64,000 nt of DNA. It comes from Arthrobacter sp. Hiyo8. Its GTDB lineage: Bacteria > Actinomycetota > Actinomycetes > Actinomycetales > Micrococcaceae. Every line of letters starts with the position of its first letter. Within the stretch, counting starts at the first letter, position 1. This document shows positions 46,444-59,486 of the stretch, piece by piece. A model generated the notes under the pieces. The model saw only the letters and a list, made by a program, of their open reading frames with translations. It was not told the origin of the DNA and ran no database searches. Both the position numbers and the translations under genes were made by a program. The stretch spans positions 248,001-312,000 of the forward strand of contig AP014719.1 in the NCBI GenBank assembly GCA_001549895.1. The letters are read 5' to 3'.

Positions 46444-48391
46444 CTACCAGATGCTGACGCGGTCCTCAGGCGACAGCCACATTCCATCCCCGGCTTCCAC
46501 CGCGAACGCCTCATGGAACGAATCCAGGTTCTTGGCGATGGCATTCGTTCGGAACTCGTTGGGGGAGTGCGGGTCCGTAGCGACGCGCCGGATGGCCTCC
46601 TCGGGACGGATGACTTGGCGCCAGCCGGCAGCCCAGGACATGAAGAAGCGCTGCTGTCCGGTGAGGCCTTCAAGGACCGGCGGCTCAGCACCGTCAAGGC
46701 TCAAGAGGTAGGCCTTGTAGGCAATGGTCAGGCCGCCGAGATCGCCGATGTTTTCGCCGAGCGTGAGCTTCCCGTTGACCTTGTGCTCAGGGGCGGCGTA
46801 GGGGCAAGGGCGTCGAATTGGGCTACGAGCTTTGCCGCCAGTCCTTCGAAGGCCTTTCGGTCCTCCTCGCTCCACCAATTCCGCAGCGCTCCGCTTCCAT
46901 CGAACTGGGAGCCCTGGTCGTCGAAGCCGTGGCCGATTTCGTGACCGATGATGGCGCCGATGCCTCCATAGTTGACCGCGTCGTCAGCTTCCGCCGTGAA
47001 GAAGGGTGGCTGCAGGATCGCGGCGGGGAAGACAATCTCATTCAGCATCGGGTGGTAGTACGCGTTGACGGTCTGCGGGGTCATGAGCCACTTGTCGAGA
47101 TCGACCGGCTTGCCGACCTCATCGAGGTGACGGTCGACGTCGGCGTTGTGTGCCCGCTCGACGTTGCCCAAAAGGTCGCTCGGGTCAATCTCGACGGCGG
47201 AATAGTCGATCCACTTGTCCGGAAAACCGATCTTGGGCCGGAAGGCCTCAAGTTTTTTCAGCGCTTCCGCCTTGGTGTCTTCGCCCATCCAGTCGAGGGC
47301 CGTGATGCTCTCGCGGTAGGCCTCGATCAGCTTGGCAACCAGCGTCTGCATCCTGGCCTTGTAGCCTTCGGGGAAGTGGCGTTCCACGTAGATCTGGCCT
47401 ACCGCCTCCCCAAGGGCGGCTTCGACGACGGCGACGCCCGCTTCCACCGGTCCTTGTTCTGTGGAGTGCCGCTCAGGGTGGTGCCGTAGAAATCGAAGTT
47501 TGCGTCCACGAACGCCGACGAAAGATAAGGGGCGGCGGCATTGAGCACGCGCAGGGCCAGCCACTCCTGCCACGTGGCAAGGGACTCGGACTCGACAAGG
47601 GCGGACGCACCGGTGAAGAAGTCCGGGGTGCTGACCACCAGCTCGGTGTACTTGTCCGCTTCAATGCGGGCCGAATCGAACCATGCGTCAAGGTGTGGAA
47701 ACAGTTCGCGGCCCTCTTCCGCGGTCTTGAGGTTGTAGGTCTTCTGCGGATCGCGCAGGGTGACGTTGTCCAGTGGTGCGAAGCAAGGGCCTTCTCAAGG
47801 GCGACGACGCGCGCCGCGGCAGTGTCGGCGTCGGGAATGCCCGCCAGGCCGAAGAGTTTGGCGACGTATTTCGCATAGGCGCTGACGATGCCTTCGAACT
47901 TCTCGTCCCGGTAATACGATTCGTCGGGAAGGCCCAGGCCGCCTGGCCGATGTACAACAGGATCCGGTCCGGGTTCCCGGCGTCGGGAGCGGGATAGATC
48001 GAGAAGAGGCCGGAAACATCCGAGCGGAACAGGCGCCCCGTCAGGGCCACCACTTCGGCCGGCGACGCCGTGGCACAGACCTCCGCGAGCCGGGCGCGGA
48101 TAGGCTCCATGCCCTTGGCCTCGGTGGCTTCCTCATCCATGAAGCTGTTGTAGAGCCCGCCTACTTTGCGCTCGATGCCGCTGGCGTCTTCGCCCTTTGC
48201 TGCAGCTTCCTCGATGATCGCTTTGACTGCTAGTTCCGCGCCGTCGCGGAGCGCGGTGAAGGTTCCCTCGAGCGGTCGGTCGTCCGGGATGACCGTCGAC
48301 TTCAGCCACGCCCGTTGACGTGCTGGTAAAGGTCGTCCTGCGGCCTGACGCTTTCATCGATGTTGGACAGTGTGATCCCCGACTGTGGCAC
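46444..48391 (-). CDS. M13-family (neprilysin-type) zinc metallopeptidase (frameshifted)
   Basis: About 650 residues, the usual length of bacterial M13 peptidases. GTG 48391 has GGAG 5 nt upstream, and there is no signal peptide, so it is cytoplasmic. Landmarks: SGITLSNIDESVRPQDDLYQ, NAYYHPMLNEIVFPAAILQP, the zinc motif GHEIGHGFDDQG, the third ligand in ENIGDLGG, and the C-terminal signature FRTNAIAKNLDSFHEAFAVE. About six breaks occur (near 48315, 48140, 47945, 47785, 47450 and 46795). It degrades peptides; substrate unknown. Convergent with the LCP gene and divergent from leuA. Confidence 0.93.
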
Positions 48392-48503
48392 AAGAACTCC
48401 TTCGGACGACGAGCGGAACCGGCTCACTACCGTTCACGCGTCTGCATAGTGGACGTTGCTTCTGGTATTGCATTGTCATCATACGCACCCGTGTTACTGT
48501 GAA

Positions 48504-48554
48504 ATGGTGCGTGCAGGAATGCTTCTCCTTAGCTGCCGCGGCGGGGCCTCGTAG
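48504..48554 (+). CDS. leuA leader peptide (attenuation)
   Basis: A 16-residue ORF, MVRAGMLLLSCRGGAS, 88 nt before leuA. Three consecutive leucine codons (CTT CTC CTT) would stall ribosomes when charged leucine tRNA is scarce, and GC-rich inverted segments follow before leuA. A possible promoter is TTGCAT at 48468-48473 and TGTTAC at 48492-48497, 18 nt apart. That would place the transcript start at or close to the ATG, a leaderless leader peptide. Family of leader peptides known from Actinobacteria; the mechanism here is inferred. Confidence 0.7.
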   Translation: MVRAGMLLLSCRGGAS

Positions 48555-48569
48555 GCGATCATTCGCTAG

Positions 48570-50381
<1,812 letters not shown>

Positions 50382-50464
50382 CCATTTGCCGTGCGGCGTC
50401 GTCAACACGGCGCCGCACGGCTTCGCCGGCCCCGAGAAGGTCCGGTGTGGTGCGAAGATTAACT

Positions 50465-51219
50465 GTGGCCAATCCTTCGTCGTTTGCAGCGCGGTCCTAT
50501 CGGACGATGCCGTAGTGCTGCGCACCCACAAGTTGGGCGAAGCGGACCGCATCATCACTTTGCTGACAAAGCACCACGGACAAGTAAGGGCAGTTGCCAA
50601 GGGCGTACGGCGGACCAGCAGTCGGTTCGGTGCCCGGCTGGAGCCGTTCATGGTTGCCGACCTGCAACTCGTTTCCGGCCGCACTCTTGACATCGTCACC
50701 CAGGCTGTCGCGAAGGGCGCCTATGGGAGCTCGATCGCTGCCGACTACTCCCGGTACACCGTTGCCGCCGCCATGACGGAAACGGCAGAAAAGCTGACCG
50801 ACGCCGACGCCGATTCGGGAACCGCCCAGTACAACCTGCTTGTCGGGGCACTTGCCGCGTTGAGCCGTTCCGACCACCCGCCGGAGCTCATTCTGGACTC
50901 CTACTTGCTCCGCGCTTTGGCGACCGGCGGCTGGGCGCCCAGTTTCACGGATTGCGCCCGCTGCGGGGCGAGGGGTCCGCACACAGCCTTCTCCGCTCCC
51001 TTGGGCGGAATGATCTGCAACGATTGCCGGCCGCCAGGCTCGCCGGCACCCGCTCCCGAGACCGTCGTCTTGCTGGGTGCGCTGCTGACGGGGGACTGGG
51101 CTACGGCGGATGTGTCCGAATCCTTGCATCGCCGCGAGGCCGCCGGATTGGTGGCGAGTTACCTCCAATGGCACCTTGAACGAGCATTGAAGTCCCTCAA
51201 ACATGTGGAGCGAAGCTGA
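50465..51219 (+). CDS. recO: DNA repair protein RecO (one frameshift)
   Basis: About 252 residues; loads RecA onto SSB-covered DNA with RecR. GTG 50465 ([14 protein letters not shown]). One C missing near 50506 shifts the frame to [20 protein letters not shown]. An OB-fold N-terminal domain ([20 protein letters not shown]) is followed by a helical domain with a zinc finger ([19 protein letters not shown]). The 3' end nearly abuts uppS. leuA-recO-uppS order is common in Micrococcaceae. Confidence 0.95.
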
Positions 51220-51221
51220 AA

Positions 51222-52038
51222 GTGGCACTGGGAAAAAAGAAGACGGCAACGGCGCGGACCACCCCGGTGAGGGCCCCTACCACCACCCTTCGGGCGCCAG
51301 GCCGCCGGCCATACCTGCAGAACTGATACCGCGGCACGTGGCCATTGTCATGGACGGCAACGGCCGCTGGGCGAACCAACGTGGACTCCGCGCATTGAGG
51401 GTCACAAAGCCGGGGAGCCGGCCCTGCTGGATGTGATGGCGGGCGCGATCGAACTGGGCATCAAGTACGTCAGCGTCTACGCTTTCTCCACCGAAAACTG
51501 GCGCCGTTCTCCTGAAGAAGTGCGCTTCCTCATGGGATTTAACAAGGATGTGCTACGTCGGCAGCGCAATCAGCTTGATGAATGGGGCGTGCGGATCCGC
51601 TGGGCGGGACGGCGGCCCAGGCTCTGGGGCTCGGTCATCAAGGAGCTGGAAGAAGCCGAGGAGTACACGCGCGGCAACGACACGTGCACCCTGACCATGT
51701 GTGTGAACTACGGCGGCCGCGCTGAAATCGCCGACGCCGTAGCCGCGATTGCCCAGGATGTCGCTGATGGCCGCCTCAAGCCCGGCTCCGTCACCGAGAA
51801 GACCATCCAGAAGTACCTCGATGAGCCGGATCTTCCGGATGTGGACCTGTTCCTGCGAAGCTCCGGCGAGCAGCGCCTCTCGAACTTCCTCTTGTGGCAA
51901 TCCGCCTATGCGGAATTCGTCTTCATGGACACCCTGTGGCCCGACGTCGACCGCAGGACTTTGTGGGACGCCGTCGAGATCTATGCCAAAAGGGACCGCC
52001 GCTACGGAGGCGCGGTCGACGCTGCGGCACCCCGCTGA
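51222..52038 (+). CDS. uppS: Isoprenyl (undecaprenyl) diphosphate synthase (frameshifted)
   Basis: About 272 residues; makes the C50/C55 lipid carrier for cell wall synthesis. GTG 51222 begins [13 protein letters not shown], like relatives; a break before about 51300 then leads to [30 protein letters not shown] (phosphate-binding). A missing C near 51389 restores [17 protein letters not shown]. Then [20 protein letters not shown] and [23 protein letters not shown] 51203 gives an alternative, break-free N-terminus that overlaps recO. Intact to 52038. Confidence 0.94.
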
Positions 52039-52095
52039 ACGCGGCACCGACTCAGCGCGAGCGCGCCGTGTTAACACGAGCGCGCCGTAAACCGT

Positions 52096-53150
52096 TCAGT
52101 CCGGATAGGATGCCAACCAGATGGCCACGTCCCGGTAGGCCTGCTGCCGGACGGTACGCCGTGACAGGAATACATCGTGAAGGGCACCTGGATAGCGGAA
52201 AACCGCCGTCCGGCGCCCGAGGCCCAGCGCCCGGCGGGCAGTCTGCTCGACGTCGATCACGGCGTCGACGCGCATGAGCTCCGCGGTCCACTCGGCCTGG
52301 ATCCGAGTCCGGCCGGAAAGCAGCACGAGCACCGGAGCGTCGATATTGAGTTTGCGTTCGACGGCGGCGTGCCCGGCCAGGACTGCCTTTGTCCACCCTG
52401 CACGGATCGGGAAGGAAGCCGGGGCCTCCATTCCGGATCCAGGGTCCATTCGCCGTGGGCCAGATTGCTGACGCTTTCCCAGTAGGCCGGCATCTCAGGG
52501 AAACGGAAGGGCCGTTTGGGATCGGTACGCGCAAACGGTTCCACCAGACGCATCGCCATGCTGCGGATCAGGCTGCTGCCCTGGAGTTCCAGCCACGGCG
52601 AATTCAACGTCAGGGTGGCAATACGGCCAGGATTCCGGTCAGCCCACAGCGCCGCGATCAGTCCGCCCAGAGAGTGGGCCAGGAGGTGGATGGTGGGTAC
52701 CTCCGCGCTACCCGTCAGTTCGGCAACATCCTGCTGGATGGCACGAAGGGCGGCGTCAAGGTCTTCGTCATAGACCGAGAGATCGGTGGTGTAGCCGGGA
52801 GTCTGGCCCGGCCGCAGGCTCCGCCCGAACTTGCGCAGGTCAAGGGCATAGAAATGGAAACCCGAGGCGCCGAGGAACTCGGCCAGTTCTGTCTGCATGA
52901 AGTAGTCTGCCCAGCCGTGGAGGTACAGCACCACCCTCGGCGGCCCGTGGGTGACGGGCACGTCGCGCCGGCGCCGTCGTCGAGTGAATGCCGTCAAGGC
53001 GTCCAGGAGTCCGTGCGGCGCCGTCTGCGTGGCGAGCGGGCGGACGTGCCGGACGAGGGTGGCGCAGACCGGACCCTCCTCGTCCGGTGGAAGTTCCAGC
53101 TCCAAGGCCTCGAAACCACCGCCCAGGAAGTCATGTTGCCAGACCGGCAC
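52096..53150 (-). CDS. Alpha/beta hydrolase, serine aminopeptidase/lipase type, copy 1 (frameshifted)
   Basis: About 351 residues. It has VVLYLHGWADYFMQTELAEF (oxyanion HGW at 78-80), FHFYALDLRKFGRSLRPGQT, and the nucleophile motif HLLAHSLGGLIAALWAD (Ser160). After a break near 52415, the acid and histidine region follows (APVLVLLSGRTRIQAEWTAE, YPGALHDVFLSRRTVRQQAY). This is the Hydrolase_4 group, including monoacylglycerol lipases. No signal peptide, so probably cytoplasmic. The next gene upstream encodes a paralogue, 14 nt apart. Confidence 0.8.
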
Positions 53151-53163
53151 CCCAGTTCAGTGG

Positions 53164-54207
53164 TCATGGCGTTTCCCCCGCTTGTCCAAGTTCGTAGCCT
53201 GCCGGAGGTTCCGTCCGCGGCTCGTTGGTAATGTACCCGTGAATCCAACGCGCTAGCCTGTCGTAGGCATCGGCGCGCACCGGGCCGGCCGACAGGAAGA
53301 CATCATGGAGGCCGCCGTCCACCCGTTCCAGGGTGACGGTCCGGCCAAGGGTCATGGCTCGGACGGCCATGGTGTTGACGTCCAGCACGGCGTCCGAATG
53401 CCGCATGGACTCCTGCCAGACCATGCCGTTGGCGCTCGCTCCGGAAATCAAGACCAGGATCGGGATGTCTATTCTCAGCCCCGGGCTACCCTCGTGTGGC
53501 CGCTGAGGACCGCGCTGAGCCAACCGGCGCGCATGGGGAAAGCCAAAGGCGGGCGGTATTTATCGTCGAGGAGCCACTCGCCTTCGGCCGAGCTGCTGAT
53601 GCTGCGGTAATAGAAGCCGCGTTCGGGCAAGCGCAGGATGGTCGTGGCCGGAAGCGTGCCAGCGGCTTCACCATGGTCTGGGCGGCGCGGCGGACCACGG
53701 AACTTCCGTGCATTTCAAGCCACGGGCTATTGAGGACGAGGTACTGGACGGAGCCGGGGTGGCTGCTGACCCACAAAGCGGCCACGAGGCCTCCGGTGGA
53801 ATGCCCCATCAGGGTCAACGAGCCGGGCTCCTGCCCATGCCCATCCGAAGAGCGGATCATATCGATGGCTTTGCTGATTTCGGCGTCGTAATCGTTCAGG
53901 TGCTCAACGTAACCGCCAGGCCTGTCCGCTTGCAGGCTGCGGCCATGGTTGTGCATGTCCAACGCGTAGAAATGGAAGCCTTGTCCCGTCCAGAACTCCG
54001 CCAAGGCGACGTTGAAAAAGTAGTCGCTCCATCCGTGCAGGAACAGGACCGAACGGTTGGCGGACGGGGAAAGCCACCCGGGCTGTCCGCGCCCTGGCGC
54101 GGGACATGCCGGACCAGCGTTGCGCGCCGGACGACGCCATCAGGTCCGGCCGCCTCGAAGGCGCAACTCTCGAAGTCCGCACCGAGGATATCGGTCTGCC
54201 ACTCCAT
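53164..54207 (-). CDS. Alpha/beta hydrolase, copy 2 (frameshifted)
   Basis: About 348 residues, paralogous to the following gene: WQTDILGADFESCAFEA, FHFYALDMHNHGRSLQADRP, LTLMGHSTGGLVAALWVSSH (nucleophile Ser in GHSTGG), YLVLNSPWLEMHGSSVVRRA, and the C-terminal GGLHDVFLSAGPVRADAYDR. Breaks near 54060, 53620 and 53500. The stop lies 14 nt before copy 1. ATG 54207, with the FAD-dependent dehydrogenase just upstream (9 nt), so the three probably form one operon. Substrate unknown. Confidence 0.78.
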
Positions 54208-54216
54208 GGGAACAGC

Positions 54217-55898
54217 TTAGACACTCGCCGCGGCATCGCGCCCGGCTGCACGTCCGGAGAACAGGCAGCCGCCAAGGAACGTCCCTTCCAATGCCCGGTG
54301 GCCATGGATTCCTCCTCCGCCGAAACCGGCGGCCTCACCCGCCGCATACATGCCGGGGACAGGAACTCCGGAATCGTCAAGCACGCGCGAACGGAGGTCC
54401 GTTTGAAGTCCGCCGAGGCTCTTACGGGTCAGGACGGAGAGCCGGACAGCCAGGAGCGGGCCGTGCTCCGGGTCGGTGAGCCGGTGCGGAGGCGCCACTC
54501 GCATGATCTTGTCGGTGGCGAAACGCCGCGCCGCGCGGATCGCAGCGAGCTGCGGGTCCTTGCCCAGTCCGCTTGCCACTTGCACGTCCCGATCGTGGAT
54601 GACTGAATCGAGCTGGGCGGGATCTATCAGCGCTGAACCCGTGAGCGCGTTCATTTTCGCGGCGAGCTCGGTGGCCGTCGCGGCGTGCAGGAAGTCCACG
54701 CCACGGTCCAGGAAGAGGCGCAATGGTGAATCGCTGCCTGGGTTGAGCCTGGAAACAAGGAGCCTGATGTCCTTGTCAGTCAGGTCCGGGTTCTGTTCGG
54801 AGCCTGACAGGGCGAACTCCTTCAGCGCGACGGTGCGGTTGCACACGAACCATGAATGTCCGTGTCCGCCCGCAAGGATGTGCCGGAGGGCGCCCAGAGA
54901 ATCGAAGCCTGGAAACAGCGGGGCGGGCAACTGCCGCCCGTCGCGTCAATCCACAGCGCCGACGGACCGGGGAGTATGCGGATACCGTGCGAAGGCCACA
55001 CTGGGGAGTGGTTGTGGATACCTTCGGGGTAGTGCCACATGCGGTCGCCATTGATGAGCCTGCCGCCTGCGGCTGCGGCGGCGGCCAGAAACGCGCCGTC
55101 AACGGAGGCGGGTACACCGCTCAGCATATGTTCCGGCGCACCGCCGTCGGGCCATTGCCTCCGCACTAAAGCGTGGTTCCCGCCGATGCCGCCGGTCGTC
55201 ACGATGATGGCTCCGGCGGCCGCCTCAAAGCGCCCGACGACGGTCCGGGACGATGCTTCGCCGCGTCCGGCGCCGGACGCCCCAAGGATCTCGCCGCCGA
55301 CCCCGGTGACGCCGCCCGCCGTCGTCGTCATTTCCGTGGCGCGATGCCGGAAGTGGAGGGATATCCTTCCGCGGGCCACGCCTTCGTTCACTTTTGCCAG
55401 GAAAGGCTGCACGACGCCGGGTCCCGTGCCCCAGGTGACGTGGAACCGCGGGACCGTGTTGCCGTGGCCTTGGGGACCGTAGCCGCCGCGCTCAGCCCAC
55501 TGCACCAACGGAAAGAGCCGCACGCCGAGCGATCTCAGCCAGCGGCGTTTCTCGCCGGCGGCAAAATCCACGTAGGCCTCCGCCCACAACCTGGCCCACG
55601 AGTCCTCCGGCCGGTCAAAGGCCGCGGACGCCAGCCAGTCGCCCAAGGCGAGTTCGGCACTGTCCTTGACGCCCAGCCTCCGCTGCTCGGGAGAGTTGAC
55701 CAGGAACAAGCCACCGAAGGACCAGTGAGCCTGGCCGCCGACGGACGCGGACGGTTCCTGGTCCAGGACGGCAACCAGTTTGCCGTCGGCGTAGGCTTGG
55801 GCAGCGGCGACCAGTCCCGACAATCCTGCGCCAATAACGATGACATCGGCTTCGATGATTGCCTGGGAGTGAACTCCATCACGTGGATTGCTCGGCAT
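54217..55898 (-). CDS. FAD-binding dehydrogenase (KstD/flavocytochrome-like, one frameshift)
   Basis: About 561 residues. Rossmann motif VIVIGAGLSGLVAAAQAYAD (GxGxxG at 23-28), then VLDQEPSASVGGQAHWSFGG. The C-terminal FAD contact is GVPVPGMYAAGEAAGFGGGG and GHRALEGTFLGGCLFSGRAA. One break near 54935, before LFPGFDSLGALRHIL. Family: FAD-dependent dehydrogenases related to 3-ketosteroid-delta1-dehydrogenase and fumarate reductase. No other steroid genes are present, so substrate unknown. First gene of a probable operon with two alpha/beta hydrolases. Confidence 0.82.
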
Positions 55899-55966
55899 TC
55901 GTACATGCTACCGCCCGGTAACCCGCTTGGTTTGGTGCGCGACCCGTAAACCGGAAAACTAGGAGC

Positions 55967-57033
55967 ATGCGCGTTTACCCCACATTCTTCAAGCTGGCCT
56001 TCTCCTGGATGGATGCCGAAAAAGCCCACAAGATCGGCTTCCAGGCGATCCGCTTCGCACACCGCTCAGGCGCAGGACGCGTTTTGGCCAAAATGACGGC
56101 CCCGCACCCCTCATTGCGCACGGAGGCTTTCGGGCTGACGTTCCCGTCGCCCTTTGGCCTTGCGGCCGGCTTCGACAAAGAGGGCCACGGAATCGAGGCC
56201 CTCGCTGAACTGGGGTTCGGCCACGTCGAAGTGGGAACAATCACCGGCCAGGCGCAGCCCGGCAATGAGAAGCCACGGCTTTTCCGTTTGATCGAGGACA
56301 AGGCCGTCATCAACCGCATGGGCTTCAACAACGACGGCGCGGCGGCCGTGGCCCGCGGCTCAAGGCCGCTCGGGCGGCATTGCAGCGGACGCATTCAGGG
56401 GTTCGGCCCGTGATCGGAGTCAATATCGGCAAGACCAAGGTTGTCGAGCTCGACGACGCAGTCGAGGATTATCTGGTCAGTGCCCGCAGCCTGGCACCCG
56501 CCGCCGACTACCTCGTAGTCAATGTCAGCTCGCCCAACACTCCGGGACTGCGCCTGCTCCAGAACGTCGAAACGCTTCGCCCGCTCCTTCGCGCCGTCGG
56601 CGACGCCGCAGACGAATCCGCCGGCCGCCACGTGCCGCTGCTCGTCAAGATCGCACCGGACCTGAGTGACGAAGACATTGACGACGTCGCCCGCCTCGCC
56701 TTGGACCTCAAGCTCGACGGGATCATTGCCACAAACACCACCATCGGCCGGGAAGGCCTGGTAACCGACCCGGGCAAAGTGGATGCGTGCGGTGCCGGCG
56801 GACTCTCCGGCGCACCGCTCAAGGCGCGTTCGCTTGAGGTTCTGCGCCGGCTGAAGGCCGCGGTGGGGGAGGGCCTCGTGCTCATCGCGGTCGGCGGAGT
56901 GCAGTCCGCGGCCGACGTCCAGGAGCGGCTCGACGCCGGAGCAACCCTCGTGCAGGGTTACACGGCATTCCTTTACGAAGGTCCATTCTGGGCCGCCGGC
57001 ATCAACAGGGCCTTGGCCAAACGGCGCAGTTAA
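55967..57033 (+). CDS. pyrD: Dihydroorotate dehydrogenase (quinone) (one frameshift)
   Basis: About 356 residues; class 2 enzyme, membrane-associated, oxidises dihydroorotate to orotate with FMN and quinone in pyrimidine synthesis. An N-terminal membrane-binding helix pair ([20 protein letters not shown]), then [28 protein letters not shown], and the active site segment [15 protein letters not shown] with catalytic Ser. C-terminal phosphate-binding [20 protein letters not shown]. One C missing near 56357 restores [23 protein letters not shown] 55967. Confidence 0.96.
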
Positions 57034-57100
57034 GCGTCGCCGCCAGGCAGGGAACCGATAACCAGACACCTGGACCATTCCTGAACAGCCACTTGCGGTC

Positions 57101-57144
57101 AAGCAGAAGGACCCTGGAACAACTGTTCCAGGGTCCTTCTGCTT
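57101..57144. terminator. 20-bp perfect stem terminator
   Basis: AAGCAGAAGGACCCTGGAAC and its exact reverse complement flank a 4-nt loop (AACT). It lies between the convergent pyrD (ends 57033) and the DUF3043 gene (ends 57177), so it is probably bidirectional. Confidence 0.85.
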
Positions 57145-57176
57145 CGTCGGACGCTTGTCCTCGGGGATCGGGGACC

Positions 57177-57773
57177 TTAAGCGGGGTACTGGCCTCGCTG
57201 TACCTGCGGCTTCGGCAGGCGCAAGCGACGGAATTGCAGGGAACGCATGCTGCCGTACCAGACGGTGCCCCGCTCGACGTCGCCGAACTTCTGCGTCAAG
57301 CCCTTGCGCAACTTGCGGGAAAGGATGAAGACATCCGCGAACACCGCGAGGAACATAACCCAGAAGCCGATCAGGATATAGCTCAGGGCGTCGCTTCCTG
57401 AAGGAATGATGAAGGAGATGACCACGAAAAGCAGGGCACCGAACATCAGGTACTCACCCAGGCTGAAACGGGCGTCGACATAGTCGCGCGCAAAACGCTT
57501 CTGGGGTCCCTTGTCCCGCAGCGGCAGGTACTTTTCGTCCCCGGTGTCCAGGGCCTGCCGCATTTTCTGGCGCTGATCCTGCACGGCAATGCGCTCGGCT
57601 TCCTTCGAAGCCTTGCGGTCCGTCGGGACGAGGGGGCGCTTACGGGCCGCTTCCTGTTCCTTGCGCTTGGGCGTGGGAGCGCCCTTGCCAACGCCTTTCA
57701 CGGCAGCGTCGGCGGCAAGCTGGTCTACTTGGTCTTGAGCGCTCGGCTCATCCTTTTTACGTCCAAACACCAC
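57177..57773 (-). CDS. DUF3043 membrane protein
   Basis: 198 residues. A long charged N-terminal part rich in Lys and Arg (KGAPTPKRKEQEAARKRPLV) leads to YVDARFSLGEYLMFGALLFV, two helices (LMFGALLFVVISFIIPSG, YILIGFWVMFLAVFADVFIL) and a basic C-terminus with GTVWYGSMRSLQFRRLRLPK. DUF3043 is found only in Actinobacteria and has no known function. Intact. Divergent from the dipeptidase. Confidence 0.87.
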   Translation of the reverse strand: MVFGRKKDEPSAQDQVDQLAADAAVKGVGKGAPTPKRKEQEAARKRPLVPTDRKASKEAERIAVQDQRQKMRQALDTGDEKYLPLRDKGPQKRFARDYVDARFSLGEYLMFGALLFVVISFIIPSGSDALSYILIGFWVMFLAVFADVFILSRKLRKGLTQKFGDVERGTVWYGSMRSLQFRRLRLPKPQVQRGQYPA

Positions 57774-57890
57774 TACAGAATACCCCGCAGGAACCGCGCC
57801 AAAGTCGCCGTGACGTGCCGCCCCCGAATGGGCCCGCCACGCCGCCCGGTCCGGTTCCCCGGCACCACTTGCGGAGGTAGTCTTTTCGCC

Positions 57891-59318
57891 ATGACTTCAA
57901 TGAATGCGGAGATCCCGCAGACCTTTTCCAGCGGCTCCGGCACAATCAATGTTGATGCGCTCAAGTCCTCGATCGATGCTTCCTTCGACGAGACCATGAC
58001 CCGTTTGAAAGCCCTGGTCGCTATCCCTGGGATCGCCTGGCCCAGCTTTGACCCGGCGGAGCTGGAGCGGAGTGCCGAGGCTGTTGCTGCGTTGGTCCGC
58101 GAGTCGGGCTTCCAGGACGTCCAGATCCTGCGCTGCGACAAGGCCGACGGGAATCCCGGTGGACCTGCCATAGTTGCGCGCCGCGTCGCCGCGCCGGGCA
58201 AAGCAACGATCCTGCTTTACGCGCACCACGACGTGCAGCCGCCGGGCGATGTGACCTTGTGGGACAGCGAGCCCTTCGTCGCAGAGGAACGCGATGGCCG
58301 CCTTTATGGCCGTGGCGCAGCCGACGACAAAGCGGGAATCATGGCCCACCTGGCGTCTTACGCCGCCGTAACCCAGGTGCTGGGAGACGATTTCGGCCTT
58401 GGGGTCACCTTGTTCTTCGAGGGCGAAGAAGAAGCGGGCTCGCCGACGTTCCGCACTTTCCTCGAAACCCACCGCGAGCTCCTCGAGGCGAACGTCATTG
58501 TTGTGGCGGATTCAAGCAACTGGAAAGTCGGTGTTCCCGCGCTGACAACGAGTCTCCGCGGCTTGGTGGACGGCACCTTCGAAGTGCGGGTGCTGGATCA
58601 CGCCGTGCACTCCGGCATGTTCGGTGGTCCGGTACTGGATGCGCCGACCCTTCTGTCCCGACTCATCGCGACCCTGCACGACGACGAGGGCAACGTGGCC
58701 ATCGAGGGCCTGGTTGCCAAGGATGACGTCGTAGAGGACGTGGACGAGGAACAGTACCGCGCTGACGCCTCAGTGCTCGACGACGTACGGCTCGCAGGCA
58801 ACGGGAGCATCGCTTCGAGGCTCTGGACCAAGCCCGCGTTGTCCATCATCGGCATCGACGCACCCGCCGTCGACGTCGCATCCAACACGCTGCTCCCCGC
58901 CGCGCGGGCAAAGTTCAGCCTGCGCCTGGCTCCTGGGCAGGATCCCGATGCCGCCATGGACGCAGTCGGCAGGCACCTGGAGGCGAACGCGCCCTTCGGT
59001 GCGAAGGTGACGTTTGTGCCGGGGGAGCGGGGCAACGCCTTCTCCACCGATACAACGTCAGCTGCAGCCCGGATCGCTATGTGGGCACTCGGTGAAGCAT
59101 GGGGCGTGCCCGCCGTTGAAATGGGGATCGGTGGATCCATACCGTTCATCGCGAATCTGACGGAAACCTATCCGGATGTCCAGATCCTGGTGACTGGTGT
59201 CGAGGACCCCGACTCACGGGCCCACAGCGCCAACGAATCGCTCCACATCGGCGATTTCCGCAACGCTGTGCTCGCTGAGGCGCTGATGCTCGCCCGGTTG
59301 AACACGGAAGGCCTCTGA
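57891..59318 (+). CDS. M20-family dipeptidase
   Basis: 475 residues, intact. Cytoplasmic zinc peptidase. Metal ligands are seen in LLYAHHDVQPPGD (His), YGRGAADDKAGIMAH (bridging Asp), FEGEEEAGSPTFRTF (Glu), and the C-terminal HSANESLHIGDFR (His). The lid/dimer domain begins at LVDGTFEVRVLDHAVHSGMF. ATG 57891 with GGAGG about 14 nt upstream; ATG 57900 is possible. Related enzymes cleave short peptides such as carnosine-type dipeptides. Stands alone. Confidence 0.9.
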   Translation: MTSMNAEIPQTFSSGSGTINVDALKSSIDASFDETMTRLKALVAIPGIAWPSFDPAELERSAEAVAALVRESGFQDVQILRCDKADGNPGGPAIVARRVAAPGKATILLYAHHDVQPPGDVTLWDSEPFVAEERDGRLYGRGAADDKAGIMAHLASYAAVTQVLGDDFGLGVTLFFEGEEEAGSPTFRTFLETHRELLEANVIVVADSSNWKVGVPALTTSLRGLVDGTFEVRVLDHAVHSGMFGGPVLDAPTLLSRLIATLHDDEGNVAIEGLVAKDDVVEDVDEEQYRADASVLDDVRLAGNGSIASRLWTKPALSIIGIDAPAVDVASNTLLPAARAKFSLRLAPGQDPDAAMDAVGRHLEANAPFGAKVTFVPGERGNAFSTDTTSAAARIAMWALGEAWGVPAVEMGIGGSIPFIANLTETYPDVQILVTGVEDPDSRAHSANESLHIGDFRNAVLAEALMLARLNTEGL

Positions 59319-59375
59319 GCCCGCGCCTGCATCGACCGGGAACAACGTAAGGGTCCGGCCGGTTACGTTAGGAGT

Positions 59376-59413
59376 TATAGCTATGCGTCGGCTCGACGTA
59401 GCATGTAGCTATA
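59376..59413. promoter_or_regulatory. Inverted repeats upstream of erpA
   Basis: TATAGCTA (59376-59383) and its exact reverse complement (59406-59413) enclose further pairing segments (TGC/GCA, GTC/GAC). Just upstream, AACGTAA (59344-59350) and TTACGTT (59363-59369) form another perfect inverted repeat. The pair lies 70-140 nt before erpA in a region less GC-rich than its surroundings, so an operator for an iron or redox regulator is plausible; a terminator for the dipeptidase gene is the alternative. Confidence 0.45.
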
Positions 59414-59486
59414 GCCCGCACGTATTTGGGTAAGGGCAGGCCGCGCGAAGGCGCAGCCGCCAAGAGCTTCATAAGAAGGTAGGCCA

